The position numbers and the translations under genes were made by a program. Shown here in pieces: positions 14,301 to 25,389 of a stretch of DNA of 64,000 nt. Below the pieces are notes generated by a model. It was not told where the DNA came from and searched no databases. It worked only from the letters and a program-made list of their open reading frames with translations. How positions within the stretch are numbered: position 1 is the first letter of the stretch; every line of letters starts with the position of its first letter. This stretch comes from Mactromeris polynyma (Eukaryota; Mollusca; Bivalvia; Venerida; Mactridae), in contig JASFXZ010000001.1 of NCBI GenBank assembly GCA_032209605.1, forward strand, positions 17,378,256-17,442,255, in the 5' to 3' direction.

Positions 14301-17300
14301 GATATTAGGAAGCAAGTATTATGTGAATACAAATCTAAAAGTGGACGACAGCACAAGTGGAGCAATAATTATAAGAACACCAATTACCCATTTTAGAGAC
14401 GTTGATCTGAGTTTCGAACACACTGGATCTATGAGAAGATTTACAACTAATTCCGTTTTGCAATACGACACTGACAAGAAAATTGAAGGATCACTACAAT
14501 ACATGAAATACGGCTGGAGAAGATTACAGTCAGTTCTGGAAATTAAGACACCATTTGATGGTTTTGACATATCTAAAGTTGAATATCGCCATATCGCTTC
14601 TGTGGACAGTTTTGAATGCAATGCTGACCTGAGTTTCATGGAAAATGATTTCTCTGGCATTGTTCGTGCTTCAATGACACCTATTAGTGCAACAGTTTCC
14701 GTATCAACACCATTTGCAGACTACGAGAAGCTTGAAGCTGATGTGAAACTTGACTATGGTAGTACTTTTATCAATTTTGACAGCTCTGTACAATTCATGC
14801 GTGATAACACAATCTCATTATCATCGTCAATTAACATCGACTCAGACCCTCAAGTATTTGACATGAAATTTACCACACCATTCCAAGGCTATGAATCATT
14901 TGATCTGAGAGCATCAAATACCGGTAGTTTGACAGATTTCCAATCAGATATCGCAGTGTCTTCTTCATTCATTCCACATATGCGAGCACAGGCTAACATC
15001 AAATATACATCTCTGATGAACGTTGATGGTTCAATTTCATTCAATAGCCAGATCAGTAACTTAGAAAGCGTTTCCATGTCTCTCAAGAACGAAGTCCAAC
15101 GTGGAAAATATCAGAGCAAAATTGAAACAACATGGGCCCCATCGAAAACAATAACATTTAATGGAGTATTTACGGATAATAAATATTCAATGGATGCCAA
15201 CATAGAATTGACATCTCCATTCCAAATGGTAAGACAGTTGAGCATGAGATCGGAAACATTAAATCGCGGAACAGCCTATTCAGAAAAGCTTACCGTAAGT
15301 CACAATGGTAGAAGTATCGCTGACAGCGACTTGACCGTTGATATTGGAAACAAGAAATCAGCACAAATTACAATCCGTAAACCTTTCGAAATATTGGTCA
15401 GTGTTGAGGGATCAACTGATAGCAAGTATGAAGCAGTATTGACCGTATCAAAAGATATTACCGATCATAGAAATGCCTTCAAGATAAATGGAATGTTTGA
15501 TCCATCGACAAGATTTTTATCACTTCAACACTCGTGCCCTCAGATGTCTGGACGTTTAGACGGAACATTTAAACTGTGGAATAACAATGTAGACTTGTAC
15601 TTGAATGGCATACATTATGGCTACAAAATGGACATAAATGACGATGATGGACAAATCAAAATAGTTTTACCTAACAGAAGTGTTTTGGTCAAGGGATCAA
15701 AGTCTGAGAGTACAACAGAGGGTTCATTCATGTGGGATGCTGACAGAGATGAGACAAAGAAAGTTGGATTCCGCTCAGTTGTGAGACAATCCAAGGCTGA
15801 CATTACAATACTGATGCCTAGCATTGGCAAGGTAAAACTTATAATCTTCAACTTAAGAAGAAGTAGTAGATTTACGAATTTTAGAAATAAAATTTGGTAA
15901 TTACGTATAAATCATATCAATAAATCATTCATTCTATAGGAAGACAAATCTATTTCAATTCTATCTATTATTTAAAGGCGAAAATAAACCGTTGTCCTAG
16001 CATGTATATTGTCGCCCTTACGGTATATATTAAATTTTGCATTTATCCTCGCTGTTCTTTTTTGTTTAATGGTAATATTAAATTACATTTTTGCAGGAAG
16101 TACAAATTGATTCTCAGATCAGTATGAATAAAGGACGTGTTCTTTTCGATGGAAAAACAGAAGTAGTGTACTCTCGTGACGTCAGTAAGAAAATCTCCAT
16201 GATGGCAAGACTTGAGGACATCACGGACAGCTGGTCATCCAAGAATTACAGTTTTACATTTGGCATAAGTCATCCATATACAAGTGTCGACATTCAGCTT
16301 CAATCTGAGATTGGAAAATCTGCTGATAAAATAAGCGGAGGAATAAACATGAAATACCTTACAGCTAACAGAGACACAAAAACATTTTCAGTCAATGGAG
16401 CGGTTGATGAAACACTCAACGTATTTTCATTCAATGTACGGTTTGTTCAATTATTAGATAATTCAATATATCAAATACATGTCTGTATTACATTGCAGTT
16501 CTCACAAGGTAACAATTAAACATAAACTTATGTATATAAATTAATTTTGGTAATTACCAAGCAATGTTGTAAATACAGGATTAGTCAGATAAATAGCCAC
16601 GTAATACAGACAAAAAATACTCTGATATTAATTATTAATTAAGCTTGTCGCAAGACTTTATCATTGTAGGTAACCCGTCACATCTCTATATTTTATACAT
16701 TTCGAAGATACATGTGCCGCTGTGGTTACTTAATAAAATGGAATCAAATATAATTTATGTCAAACTGTAAAATATATTTTTAATGTGTACATGGTCAATG
16801 TACATTTTAGATTATGTTCAAATTGCACAATTTGATACATTCTTGTAAGTGAAACTTCATTAACCTACATGAATTGCCATTGTATATTTATACCCCGATG
16901 CTTGCATTTTCAGATGGACACACCAATGAAGAAAATTAATATTAATGGCAATGCAAAGAATACATCACCATATCAACTAAGTCTTACAAATAAATATGAC
17001 AACAAAAGACCATTGACAACAACTGCCACATTAGATCCAACGAGACGAAGTGCAAGTTTCCAGATGAACTATGACCTAGGTACGTGAATATATATATATA
17101 TTAATACGTTTGTATTCCAGTTAAAAGTCTAATGAAATACCACATTCGATTTTATTGTATTATTGTGCATGTTTTCAATTGATAGCGTTAATGTTGTTAT
17201 GTACCTTTCAGATAACCCTAGTAGCGAGTTCCATATTGATGCCAAGTTTGTGAACAGCTCTGCTGTTGCTACAGAAATGTATCATGTAATCAATAGACAA

Positions 17301-20300
17301 AGAATCACTGATGCATTACTGGCACTGAGACTCAACACATCTACACTCCTACACAGCAGAGTACATTGGAGACCAGAATTGGTTAACGATCTAAAGGTAA
17401 ATCTATATATTTAAATAAACCAGTATTGCAATTATCTACAATTTACAAATTGAAAATGTATTATACATGTATATATACGAGTACAGTTTTTTTGAGGGGG
17501 TTCGCCTGCAGTTTGCCACGAAAATTAAGCATAAATATACATTTCTAATTCATATTAACCACTAGGGCGGTACAGTCTTTAAATTGTCGAAACCCCTGAA
17601 TACATTCCGATTATTCCTTGGGAATTTTTGGAGTTGTCCTTACAAAACTGCATTACAATTTTACGGGCTTTATGTCTAGTTATGGAACGTTACTGTGAAC
17701 GGCATATTGTGTGAATATTTGGTTCTTTTTTCAGTTATACACCATATCTGTATTGTTGTTTCAGACATTCTCCTCAAACAAGGCTCGTGCGTCCAGTCGA
17801 CGAGTTCTGAGCGACGCGAATGCTGCTTTAGCTTCCTTAGACAATGAGCTTTCTCAGAAAAGTAGATTAATTACAAGATCTTTGTTACAAGAGTGGAAAC
17901 CTGTCACTGATACGTTTGTTGACATGTACAACAGCAATGAGTACCACGTGAGAGATATTACAGATCAGGTCTCTAGCACACTCAGTGAAATCATGTAAGT
18001 AATATTTCTTATCGCAACCAAAGTCAAAGAATAACATTTCGATTGCCTGGATTACTATCACTGGATAATAAATTAACTACTTCGTATTCATTTATAATAG
18101 GACGCTTGTCTGTAACAGTTGACCCATTATGTATTGATTCCAGGCTGAGAGTTGAGGAGATGTCAGAGATGAGTGAAGACTACATGCTCGCATTGGCCAC
18201 GAGGTTGGAGACGAGATTGTCATACTGCATGACCAATTACAGAAATCAGATGGAGGTATCGACACGTACACTTTTCTTCCAAATCCTTTTAACTGTGTTC
18301 ATAAAAACAACCAAATCACATGCGTTTTTTTAAAATATTTGATACTATGGCATACGTATATATTTGCAGGTGATATTATTTATGTGTTTTAGTTTGCCTT
18401 GAATTACGTCTACGTGAATGTTTCGTAAAATAAAAGATATGAAGACGATAACATTGATTATAAATTACATTTCAGATTGCAGCTGTTAATTTGCATGAAA
18501 GTGCCAATAGCATTGGTGGAATGTACAAGAATTATACAGGTTAGTATAAACTGAATATCAATTCACTAACACATTTATTTACTATGTTTTTGTAACTAAA
18601 ACGTACATATTGAATACATTATATAACTGACGTGAAGATCAAGTAATTATCTTTGTAATGGAAACTGATTTGATGTTTTATTTTCATACTATAGATTATG
18701 TGTACAAAATGACTCCATCCATTACCAACATGATGAGTGACAACTACAACAAATACATGAATCAAATAAATGCTTCAAGTGTTGCCAATATCTACACATC
18801 AACAATATATGATGCAAGAGAAGTCATGAATAATGGTCTGAATGTATTGAAATCAAATAGAATGTATCAACAGGTAAATACAGTTCTGATATAAAATGTT
18901 ATTGAGAGTGAAGTTGTTATCATAATGATATTTGTGGTATCAAATATGTACGCTCAACATTTAAAAAAAATATGAAGTGTATTGATGTTTTTCCTTTACA
19001 TCATTTATTTTTACAAAATTAATAGTAAATGAATTTTACTTTTAACTTCGAATATATAATATGCATTTTCTTCATACAAAGGTGCGATCGATATATACAC
19101 TTCCTGCTTAAACATCTATTTCATTCTATTTAGGGGGAAAACGCCTACAAATTATGGGAAATTCGCGAAAATTTCGAAATGGTTGCAGAAGAAATTGCTG
19201 ACTGGATTACACGAGAAATTGAGGAAGAAATTTCTGATATTAAGACAACAATTTTGAACACAATCAAATCAAAAATCACAGTTATGGACATCGAGCATGG
19301 GGAAATTCAAGCAGAACTTCATCTTCCTATCCCGATAAAATCTCTGGATGTTTTACCGAAGATTGAGATCGACTACATGCCTTACCTGACAAAGGTCAAA
19401 AGCTACGTACCAGAAATGCCTTCAATTTCAGTTCCTTCCACACTTCTTCCACCCTTTGAAGGTAAAACTATTGTTGACAGAATAATTGAAATATTGCAAA
19501 AATAGACTTACAAACATGTAGTAGAGTTTGAATTTAACACGTACAACTTTAGTCAGTATTGAAAATATGGAGCCAGAATCATAATCGTTGTTGAGTCAAA
19601 TGTTTATGTCAGATATTAAATTTGTACTGATCGTGTTGCTAAGATGAGTGGTTATTTGTTATTAGGTTATTTTTATATTTTTTATAGGTGTAGCAAAAAT
19701 CCAAGGCAATACCATTACAACATTCGATGGCCTTACTTACAACTTAGAGAGTAGTTGTACATATCTCCTTGCTCGTGATAATACTGACTACAATTTCACT
19801 GTTGTTTTAAACAAGAAAGAGAACAACAACACCTTAGTTATTGTAGCTAATGGAAAGACATTGAACATCTACTCAAATGGAATGGTAAGTAATCGGTAAC
19901 GAATATTACCTTGAATAATTATGTCAACTGTTTGTTTCATTCAACAAAGACTGGTACGCCATGCGTAGATATTTCATACTATTTTACATTAAAATTAAGA
20001 TTTATAGCCAGTATTTAAATATGGAATCCTTGTTTAGGATTTTACATTTAGTTATGTATATAGAAATACTTGCAGCCATTGTTTGATTATTGTTGTTTAT
20101 CATTTCGTTATCTTCATCCTTTCCAGGTCAGCATCAATGGCCAAGTTATGGAACTACCGATTGTTCTTAAAGATACTATTGCTACATCTCTGGATGGACG
20201 TGTCAGTGTAAGTGTAGCTGGACATATCACTGCCGAATTCTACCCAGATCAAGATCTCTATGTTGTCAAGTTAAACGGTTTCTATTATGGCAAGACAAAT

Positions 20301-20423
20301 GGACTTTTTGGTTCCTATGACAACGAGCCTTCCAATGATTTGATGACATCATATGGAAAACAAACATCATCTGTTGATAGATACGCTAAGACCTGGGATG
20401 TTGGCACCGATCGATGCCAATAA
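342..20423 (+). CDS. Apolipophorin/apoB-like large lipid transfer protein, copy 1 (5' partial)
   Basis: Secreted lipoprotein scaffold of the large lipid transfer protein (LLTP) family. It is expected to bind and carry neutral lipid and phospholipid in haemolymph. In-window exons, numbered to match the complete copy: 342-594 (exon 7), 733-898, 1185-1364, 1517-1666, 1795-2373, 2827-3170, 3323-3505, 3639-3903, 4143-4290, 4454-4711, 5145-5402, 5549-5789, 6020-6236, 6643-15831, 16097-16435, 16914-17079, 17212-17396, 17765-17994, 18144-18255, 18476-18539, 18695-18873, 19134-19461, 19688-19884, 20127-20423. All junctions are GT-AG and phases join without a break, giving 4841 residues before the TAA. 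Domain order is end of the vitellogenin-type N domain, open beta-sheet region, giant beta-repeat exon, helical segment, VWD. Exons 1-6 (about 285 residues, including the signal peptide) must lie upstream of the window. Exon lengths match copy 2 exactly. Family assignment is firm; the precise physiological subtype is not. Confidence 0.9.
2546..2810 (+). repeat. tRNA-derived SINE cluster in intron 11 of copy 1
   Basis: The 453-bp intron 2374-2826 holds two related tails, at 2546-2612 and 2737-2802. Both run from TTGGTTCGAATCCCGG through GCGCCATT to CATGACTTTATT. The second is preceded by a full tRNA-like head (2692-2762) with an A-box-like TGGTGTAGTGG and a perfect B-box GGTTCGAATCC. The acceptor-stem analogue pairs 6 of 7 positions. 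The element's 3' end lies about 25 nt upstream of the exon 12 acceptor. The same insertion is present in copy 2, so it predates the duplication or was spread by conversion. Confidence 0.75.
2827..6236 (+). other. Copy 1 exons 12-19: open beta-sheet region of the lipid-transfer module
   Basis: These eight exons encode about residues 729-1366, between the helical domain and the repeat belt. Exon 14 (3639-3903) carries the paired-cysteine stretch CTGSSLAKITGLELCGEVGF. This resembles the cysteine-containing segment of the DUF1943/DUF1081-type sheets in apolipophorins. Exon 18 (5549-5789) contains RRGR, a second possible basic cleavage motif. Introns are 126-433 bp and, apart from AT-rich runs, show nothing distinctive. 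The domain boundaries are inferred from family architecture rather than computed. Confidence 0.7.
6643..15831 (+). other. Copy 1 giant exon 20: ~3063-residue beta-repeat lipid belt
   Basis: A single uninterrupted 9,189-bp exon (3063 codons, phase 0 at both ends) encodes about residues 1367-4429. It opens after the acceptor TTTTACAG at 6635-6642 and closes at the donor GCAAG|GTAAAA. The translation repeats a unit of roughly 54 residues. The skeleton is [S/T]-P-F-x-G-[F/Y]-x-x-[I/M]-x-x-S-x-x-H-x-G, then six or seven residues, F-x-[S/T]-x-[A/G]-E, then another amphipathic strand pair. Some 50-57 units would fit. In apolipophorin and apoB such alternating strands lie on the lipid surface. Several long antisense ORFs inside are shadows. 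Confidence 0.85.
16097..19461 (+). other. Copy 1 exons 21-28: last beta segment and C-terminal helical segment
   Basis: Exons 21-23 (16097-17396) continue the beta-strand-rich pattern, about residues 4430-4659. Exons 24-28 (17765-19461), about residues 4660-4964, switch to a long, charged, helix-forming sequence. Examples are ASLDNELSQKSRLITRSLLQ and EEIADWITREIEEEISDIKT. A proline-rich linker with PYLTKVKSYVPEMPSISVPS leads into the VWD domain. An amphipathic helical block between the beta belt and VWD is consistent with a surface helix segment of a lipoprotein. The 478-bp intron 16436-16913 and the 368-bp intron 17397-17764 show nothing beyond AT-rich sequence. Confidence 0.7.
19688..20423 (+). 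other. Copy 1 exons 29-30: C-terminal VWD domain
   Basis: Exons 19688-19884 and 20127-20423 encode a von Willebrand factor type D domain: FDGLTYNLESSCTYLLARD near its start and GLFGSYDNEPSNDLM near its end. The chain finishes DVGTDRCQ and TAA at 20421-20423. Canonical VWDs carry GLCGNYD at the second motif; here Cys is Phe and Asn is Ser, so the disulphide arrangement must differ. VWD at the C-terminus is standard for apolipophorin-type LLTPs, whose function for it is unclear. Confidence 0.85.
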
Positions 20424-21505
20424 AAACAGACCGACCTACTAAAACACAAACATTTGAAAAAAACGAATAAACTATTTTTATTTTTTATTTGATTGAAATC
20501 TAAATTTATCCAGAAGAACTTTAGTGGTTATTCTTATGTTGAACGAAAATGAAGGAGTAAACGAACATTGTTTATAGACACGATTGAAATATAGTGAGAT
20601 GGAGATATTTGAGAACAATTGTTAACTGATAAATATTGCATGAATTGATTAGAACACGGATTTATAACACATGTGTGTTTGTATTATTGTGAAAATTGTA
20701 CTTTTTGTATAACCACATTAAAACTAATGAAAGCATAGTCATATTTTATCATTTTAATCAGTTAACATGAATGCACACAAACATAATCTTAATCTCCAGT
20801 TACCACACATTACAAATAGAATACACCGTACTACAAGTAGAATTGGATTTGAACAATGAAATGATGCTTGTAAACATCTGAGGGCAACACTAAATACCAG
20901 GTGAATGAGTAGGATCTATGCACTGGCCACGATGTCACAAGATCTCAATTGAAATCCAGCTGAAAGCTTATGTTCTAGAATATATATTTTAGTTATGGAA
21001 AATATATCAATGATGGTATGAAAATATGATTGGAACATACTAGCGCCACAATCAATGGCGAGCGCGATTACTGCATGATTGTCATTGTACGACATTTCAC
21101 TGGTGAACATTTCCATTTGAGACATATTGTGACATGGTGCCTGTATTATAAGTCCAGCTCATCACCAACCACAAATTCACTTAGTAGAGCATGACGGTAA
21201 ATATGTGTGTGAACGAAATAGAAATATATGCTTTAAGAGCGTTCGATATGATCTTTGATAATTATTGGAGTGGGAATCAAATATATATGTGTAAATACAA
21301 CGTATTGATAAAAATAAACATTGATCGATCTATACTTATTCAAGGTGACATACAAAGTGTAAATAAAATACATGACATGTAAACCTAATTTGAGCAAGGC
21401 CTTCATCTAACAACAGCAGTTAAAGTATATGCACACATTACATACGTATTCAGAATTTCACATATCATATTCACCAAAACGCAAGTCATTCACTCATTCG
21501 ATAGA
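20424..21505. other. Diverged 3' flank of copy 1 (homologous to 53085-54268)
   Basis: About 1.08 kb after the stop codon aligns to the flank of copy 2, but with many substitutions and indels (by eye about 80-85%), against 95-98% within the genes. Matching landmarks include GAATTGGATTT at 20841 and 53514, TATATATTTT near 20981 and 53661, and ACTCATTCGAT near 21492 and 54258. I see no gene here. The first part is 3' UTR. Confidence 0.7.
20466..20471 (+). terminator. Polyadenylation signal AATAAA, copy 1
   Basis: A canonical AATAAA lies 43 nt after the stop codon of copy 1 and is followed by a T-rich stretch (20474-20490). The matching position in copy 2 is deleted (an 8-nt gap in an otherwise alignable stretch). 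Confidence 0.65.
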
Positions 21506-21548
21506 TATGCATGAAACATCACAAATACAGCCTCAATAGGATACAATA

Positions 21549-22403
21549 CGGTGGAACTCACTTATAACGTACTAGGTTATAACGAAAAATCGGATATTAC
21601 GTAGCAATTTTCATTCCCCGACCAAGCTCTTCTATATTTTATTGTAAAACTACACGGTTATAATGAATTTTGATATAACATAATTTTGGATATAACGTAC
21701 TTATTTGTGGGTACCAAGAGGCATATTTCAACGCAGTCGTGCTTAGTTATAACGTAATTCACAATTTCGATTGGTTTGGATGTGAAAACAGGTGTTCAAC
21801 AATGTATAATTTATCGCGGCAGACTCAGGACCAACTCGCTAATTAATAATGTTTGCATTGGACAAGTGTCAGGTAATTTGTGTTGTATTATGTAAACAAG
21901 GAATAAATTGGACTACATATAATTATATTATCAATCAGCAAAAAACTGGTTTGTTAATAAGTATTTACCATTAATCGCTATCCTTCCATATAATTAATTT
22001 GGTGGAACTTCTGTTCTGGCCAAACAAGTTTTTACATTGTTTAATTTTGTCAAACATTGCATTATTGATACATGTACAGTTATGTATGACTGTTCACAGT
22101 AAAAAATGGGCAAAAAGTAAACTAAAATGTGAACGCTTGAAACAAAATACTAAATTCTTGCATGTATGTGTTTGTGTTTTTCAGTATGCTTAAATAAATT
22201 ATTGTATATATATATTTAACAATGCAACAACATACAATCCATTAATAAAGTAATTGAATGCATTTTCTGTATCACTACATACACCACTAGTTCAGGTGTA
22301 AACAAAAAGCAATGCAATAGTAATGGATACGTTATAACGAAATTGGATATACCAAAGTAAATATGCAGGTCTCCAGAAATTCGTTATAAGCGTGTTCCTA
22401 GTG
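21549..22403. mobile_element. Degenerate pogo/Tigger-like nonautonomous DNA transposon
   Basis: The left end reads GGAACTCACTTATAACG, and the right end reads CGTTATAAGCGTGTTCC, which is its imperfect inverted repeat. Multiple TTATAACG and GGATATAAC motifs recur just inside both ends. A TA dinucleotide precedes the left end. No transposase-like frame is present (longest ORF 64 codons), so it is a relic or a nonautonomous derivative. The exact right boundary and target duplication are uncertain. Confidence 0.55.
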
Positions 22404-23020
22404 TTTATACCTTGAATAAGGAAAAAAGGGGATATGGGATTTCGGTAGGGACGATGTACTGGACTGTAATATGTTTTAATAATGTCAGATGTGCCATGGC
22501 TTGCTCAATATCAACCGGTTTCTTATTTTAAGCATTAATGTTAAAAGTCACGTATTTTAATCCTTCAATCCAATAATAAGAAAGAAGATAAAAAACAACG
22601 GAAAATGTATGATGTTTGAGACAGAAATCTGTAGCCAAAATAAATCGTGTATTTCGAAGACATAAAGGAGTGTTCAAAATAACATAGAATATTGCTCTGG
22701 CACTATACATTTCGTAAACATAAAATGTAAGTGTAATATTTGTATTGATAAATTCAAATACATGCATATGATGTGTAGATAAGTGTAAAACATCATTTGT
22801 CGAAGTATCACGTACACCTCTGGATTTTTATGTTGTCATTTGGGTCATTGCCATCCTTGTGCTTTATTGCTCACCCGTATAATGTATATCAGGACAGAGA
22901 TTTAGTGGTCAATGTATCACTTAACAAACTCTGGCTGCGGGCATTCGATCTTTTACAGATAAAAGTTAATTGCAGGAATGTTTTCAGAGGGAATATCGTA
23001 AGAATATTCCTACATAAGAT
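22404..23020. other. Intergenic, no feature recognised
   Basis: AT-rich sequence with only short ORFs (up to 86 codons) that lack recognisable motifs. I see no gene, RNA or clear repeat. Confidence 0.5.
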
Positions 23021-23024
23021 TCAA

Positions 23025-23245
23025 CCATCGGTGTTACAGACGATAAACATCTTTTAAAATAGTTTCGGATAAATTGTGTTTATTTCAGCAGGTTTTGGTA
23101 AAGGACTGGGCCAGAATCAAATTCGCTCTAGCAGTGGATAGCGCCATAAAATGATAGATGAGGGACGCCTTTGCTTACGAAATAAAAATAACATGAATCA
23201 ATTCTTCATATCTAACATAAGTGTAACTTGCTACACATAGTGGAC
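23025..23245. repeat. Dispersed repeat A, intergenic copy
   Basis: This stretch matches 59190-59402 in a UTP3 intron in the same orientation. Shared blocks include GTTACAGAC/GTCACAGAC with a following ATAAA, TTTCGGATAAA, GTTTATTTCAG, and the closing CTTGCTACACA with GTGGACTC. Divergence and indels are substantial. The element class is not recognised. Confidence 0.55.
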
Positions 23246-23257
23246 TCCCATCTTAAC

Positions 23258-23410
23258 AAAAAGAGAGAGAATACGTAACTACAGGGAACGCCACATACAC
23301 AAGACAGTGCCTCCCCACGCAGACCTCCGGGAAAACAACAATCCACAAAACATAAGGCACTTAAGGAGGTCAAAGGGTACAAATGTTAAGAAACAGAGGC
23401 ACAAGAAATG
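23258..23410. repeat. Dispersed repeat B, copy 1
   Basis: It starts AAGAGAGAGAATACGTAACT and contains GACAGTGCCTCCCCACGCAG and AGGCACTTAAG. A close second copy is at 27886-28032, and partial copies are at 26264-26322 and 27612-27710. All four run in the same orientation. No coding capacity is visible. Confidence 0.65.
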
Positions 23411-23596
23411 GCCCGGCAGACCAAAAGGAATAACTAGGAGAATCAAAGTGGACAGTGAAGGGAGGGGGAGGGGGGATTAATGGATTGAAAAGATCAAAGG
23501 ACAAGTCAAGACAACTGGCTGCAATAGGCCGAACATGGGCAGGAAACAATCTGAACACTGTATAAAGTGACAGAATTGCACAGGGGAAAGGAAACA

Positions 23597-23823
23597 CATT
23601 CATAACACAAACAGAAACAACAATCATATAGCGAATTACAGCCTTGGAACTGTCAGCAAAAAATACTGGGGGTTTAAATCGATTTAACAGCTAGCTAACC
23701 TCACCCGTAATCGCTATATTGTCCATGATTTCCAACATATATACATAAATTGACTAAGAAGGCAGTACCTAATCATTTAAAGCAACCAACCATCACGTAC
23801 ATAACAACAGACACTGTAAATAT
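23597..23823. repeat. Dispersed repeat C, copy 1
   Basis: A direct repeat of 24474-24695. Shared blocks include GCGAATTACAGCCTTGGAAC, CTGGGGGTTTAAATCGATTT and CACGTACATAACAA/TACGTACATAACAA. The GGTTTAAATCGATTTAA core is close to palindromic. Part of the same element (equivalent to 23691-23757) is fused to repeat B at 28033-28099. Confidence 0.65.
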
Positions 23824-24304
23824 AATTAAAATTTAAGGCATTAAGGTTCTTCTGTTACATATACTTTTTTATCGTGACAGCCTTCTGCATTCTATAAAAA
23901 TATATATTCACTTACATTAAATTTTAATTTCAGTAATAGGGTCAGAACAATCAACGAAATATGTGACAAAGAAATACATGCATTAATATTTCTTCTTACT
24001 TTTACAGAACAATCATGAACAATTCATGAAAGTTAGTATATAAAGAATTTATTTATGTGGGGAGGTCATTTCTTCTGAATGTGAGGTTCCCTGTAAACAC
24101 TTAATCCATCCTTTAAGGTAGAATAGTCCTAATGGATATAACTCATTTCAATTGATTAAAAATCAATAAATATGAAATTATCATCATTTTGTTACATAGT
24201 CAATTTTATTATGTTTTACAGCTACACTATGCTAAATTGTCCTACAAAAATGCTTTTGTGTAAAAAAGCAAACAAAAGCACACTGAAGTTTCATATCCAG
24301 TGTC

Positions 24305-24785
24305 TCTGTGCAGTAATATCCCATGTTTTATTACAGAAATTTAGTCCGTCACATTACGGAAATACGTATATCCAGTCACATAACAGTAATATCCAATAAC
24401 TCAGTACATCAAAAACCCAATTTTAATTTCAGAAATATATATAAAGTGAAGGGAAGCGAAAAATTATAACTAACATTTATAACACAAACAGAAATAATAA
24501 CCATTCAGCGAATTACAGCCTTGGAACTGTCAGTAAAAACACTGGGGGTTTAAATCGATTTAACGGCTAGCCAACCTCACTAAATCGATTATGGCATTGA
24601 TTTCCATCATATACACATAAAGTGTCTAAGTAGGCAGTAACTAATCATTAAAAGTAATTAACCATTACGTACATAACAATAGACACACTGTGTATAATCC
24701 AGCAAGAAGGAACATATTCACTCAAATCGAAATAATATCCCATGTCTTAGTACAGAAATAGTCCCTATTTCACTACAGTATGAAA
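24305..24785. repeat. Scattered AATATCCCATG-type motif units flanking repeat C
   Basis: Short units such as CAGTAATATCCCATGTTTTA (24310), CAGTAATATCCAATAA (24382) and AATAATATCCCATGTCTTAG (24730) resemble the unit of the tandem array at 60425-60720. They suggest one satellite-like family at two distant places. Confidence 0.5.
24474..24695. repeat. Dispersed repeat C, copy 2
   Basis: Roughly 85% alike (by eye) to 23597-23823, in direct orientation about 0.88 kb away. It keeps the ATTACAGCCTTGGAACTGTC and TTTAAATCGATTTAACG blocks. Confidence 0.65.
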
Positions 24786-25389
24786 TTGTTTTTGATATTT
24801 TATTTGATAAGACTCTATTTTAATAGTTAACCTGTTTAGCAGCAGGATCTGACTGTTATGTCTGAATATTTAATCAAGCGCTTAGCATAACGATCAGATG
24901 CAGAAAAGCCATATACTTTGATTCCCACTGCGTGTGTAAAAATAAATTTTAAGTCGTGAAATCTTATTTGTTGTACTTTTGTACGGAAGATAACACATGC
25001 AATTATAAATAAAATTCAATTTGAGTTACATCTCTTGTAAGCAACTCTTCACAGATGAGGTTACTGATCAGTGTCTTATAAATATGCAGTTCGTTAAATA
25101 AAATCAGTCCTTATAGGCCTTTTCAGAAAGTGAGTAAATTCTCATTTTACTCATTTGGAATGCTTCTTCAGTGGGTGGCAACTTTTCTGATTATGGCGGA
25201 CGATAATCTACCAAACAGATGATGTTATCGATAAGTTAAATATTAACAATATTATAAGTATTAAATTACTGCAAGCATATCGAGTATGTTTTGTTGCGTC
25301 TTGCAAATTTAATGCACGTGAGATTGACAAAATATATTCCGTTAAAATGATATTGCCACATTAGTGTCGAAAATTGAAGTTTTGCTGCT
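24786..25389. other. Intergenic, no feature recognised
   Basis: AT-rich sequence without a convincing ORF, RNA or repeat. Confidence 0.5.

Noticed and set aside
14319..14660. 113-codon antisense ORF within the giant exon (and others such as 7683-8078 and 13819-14043)
   Set aside because: Shadow frames opposite a strongly coding repeat exon. They have no independent motifs.
23882..23900. CTTCTGCATTCTATA match to the start of a UTP3 exon (59567-59585), suggesting a UTP3 retrocopy
   Set aside because: Only about 15 bases match and the rest of the exon is absent, so the match is probably chance.
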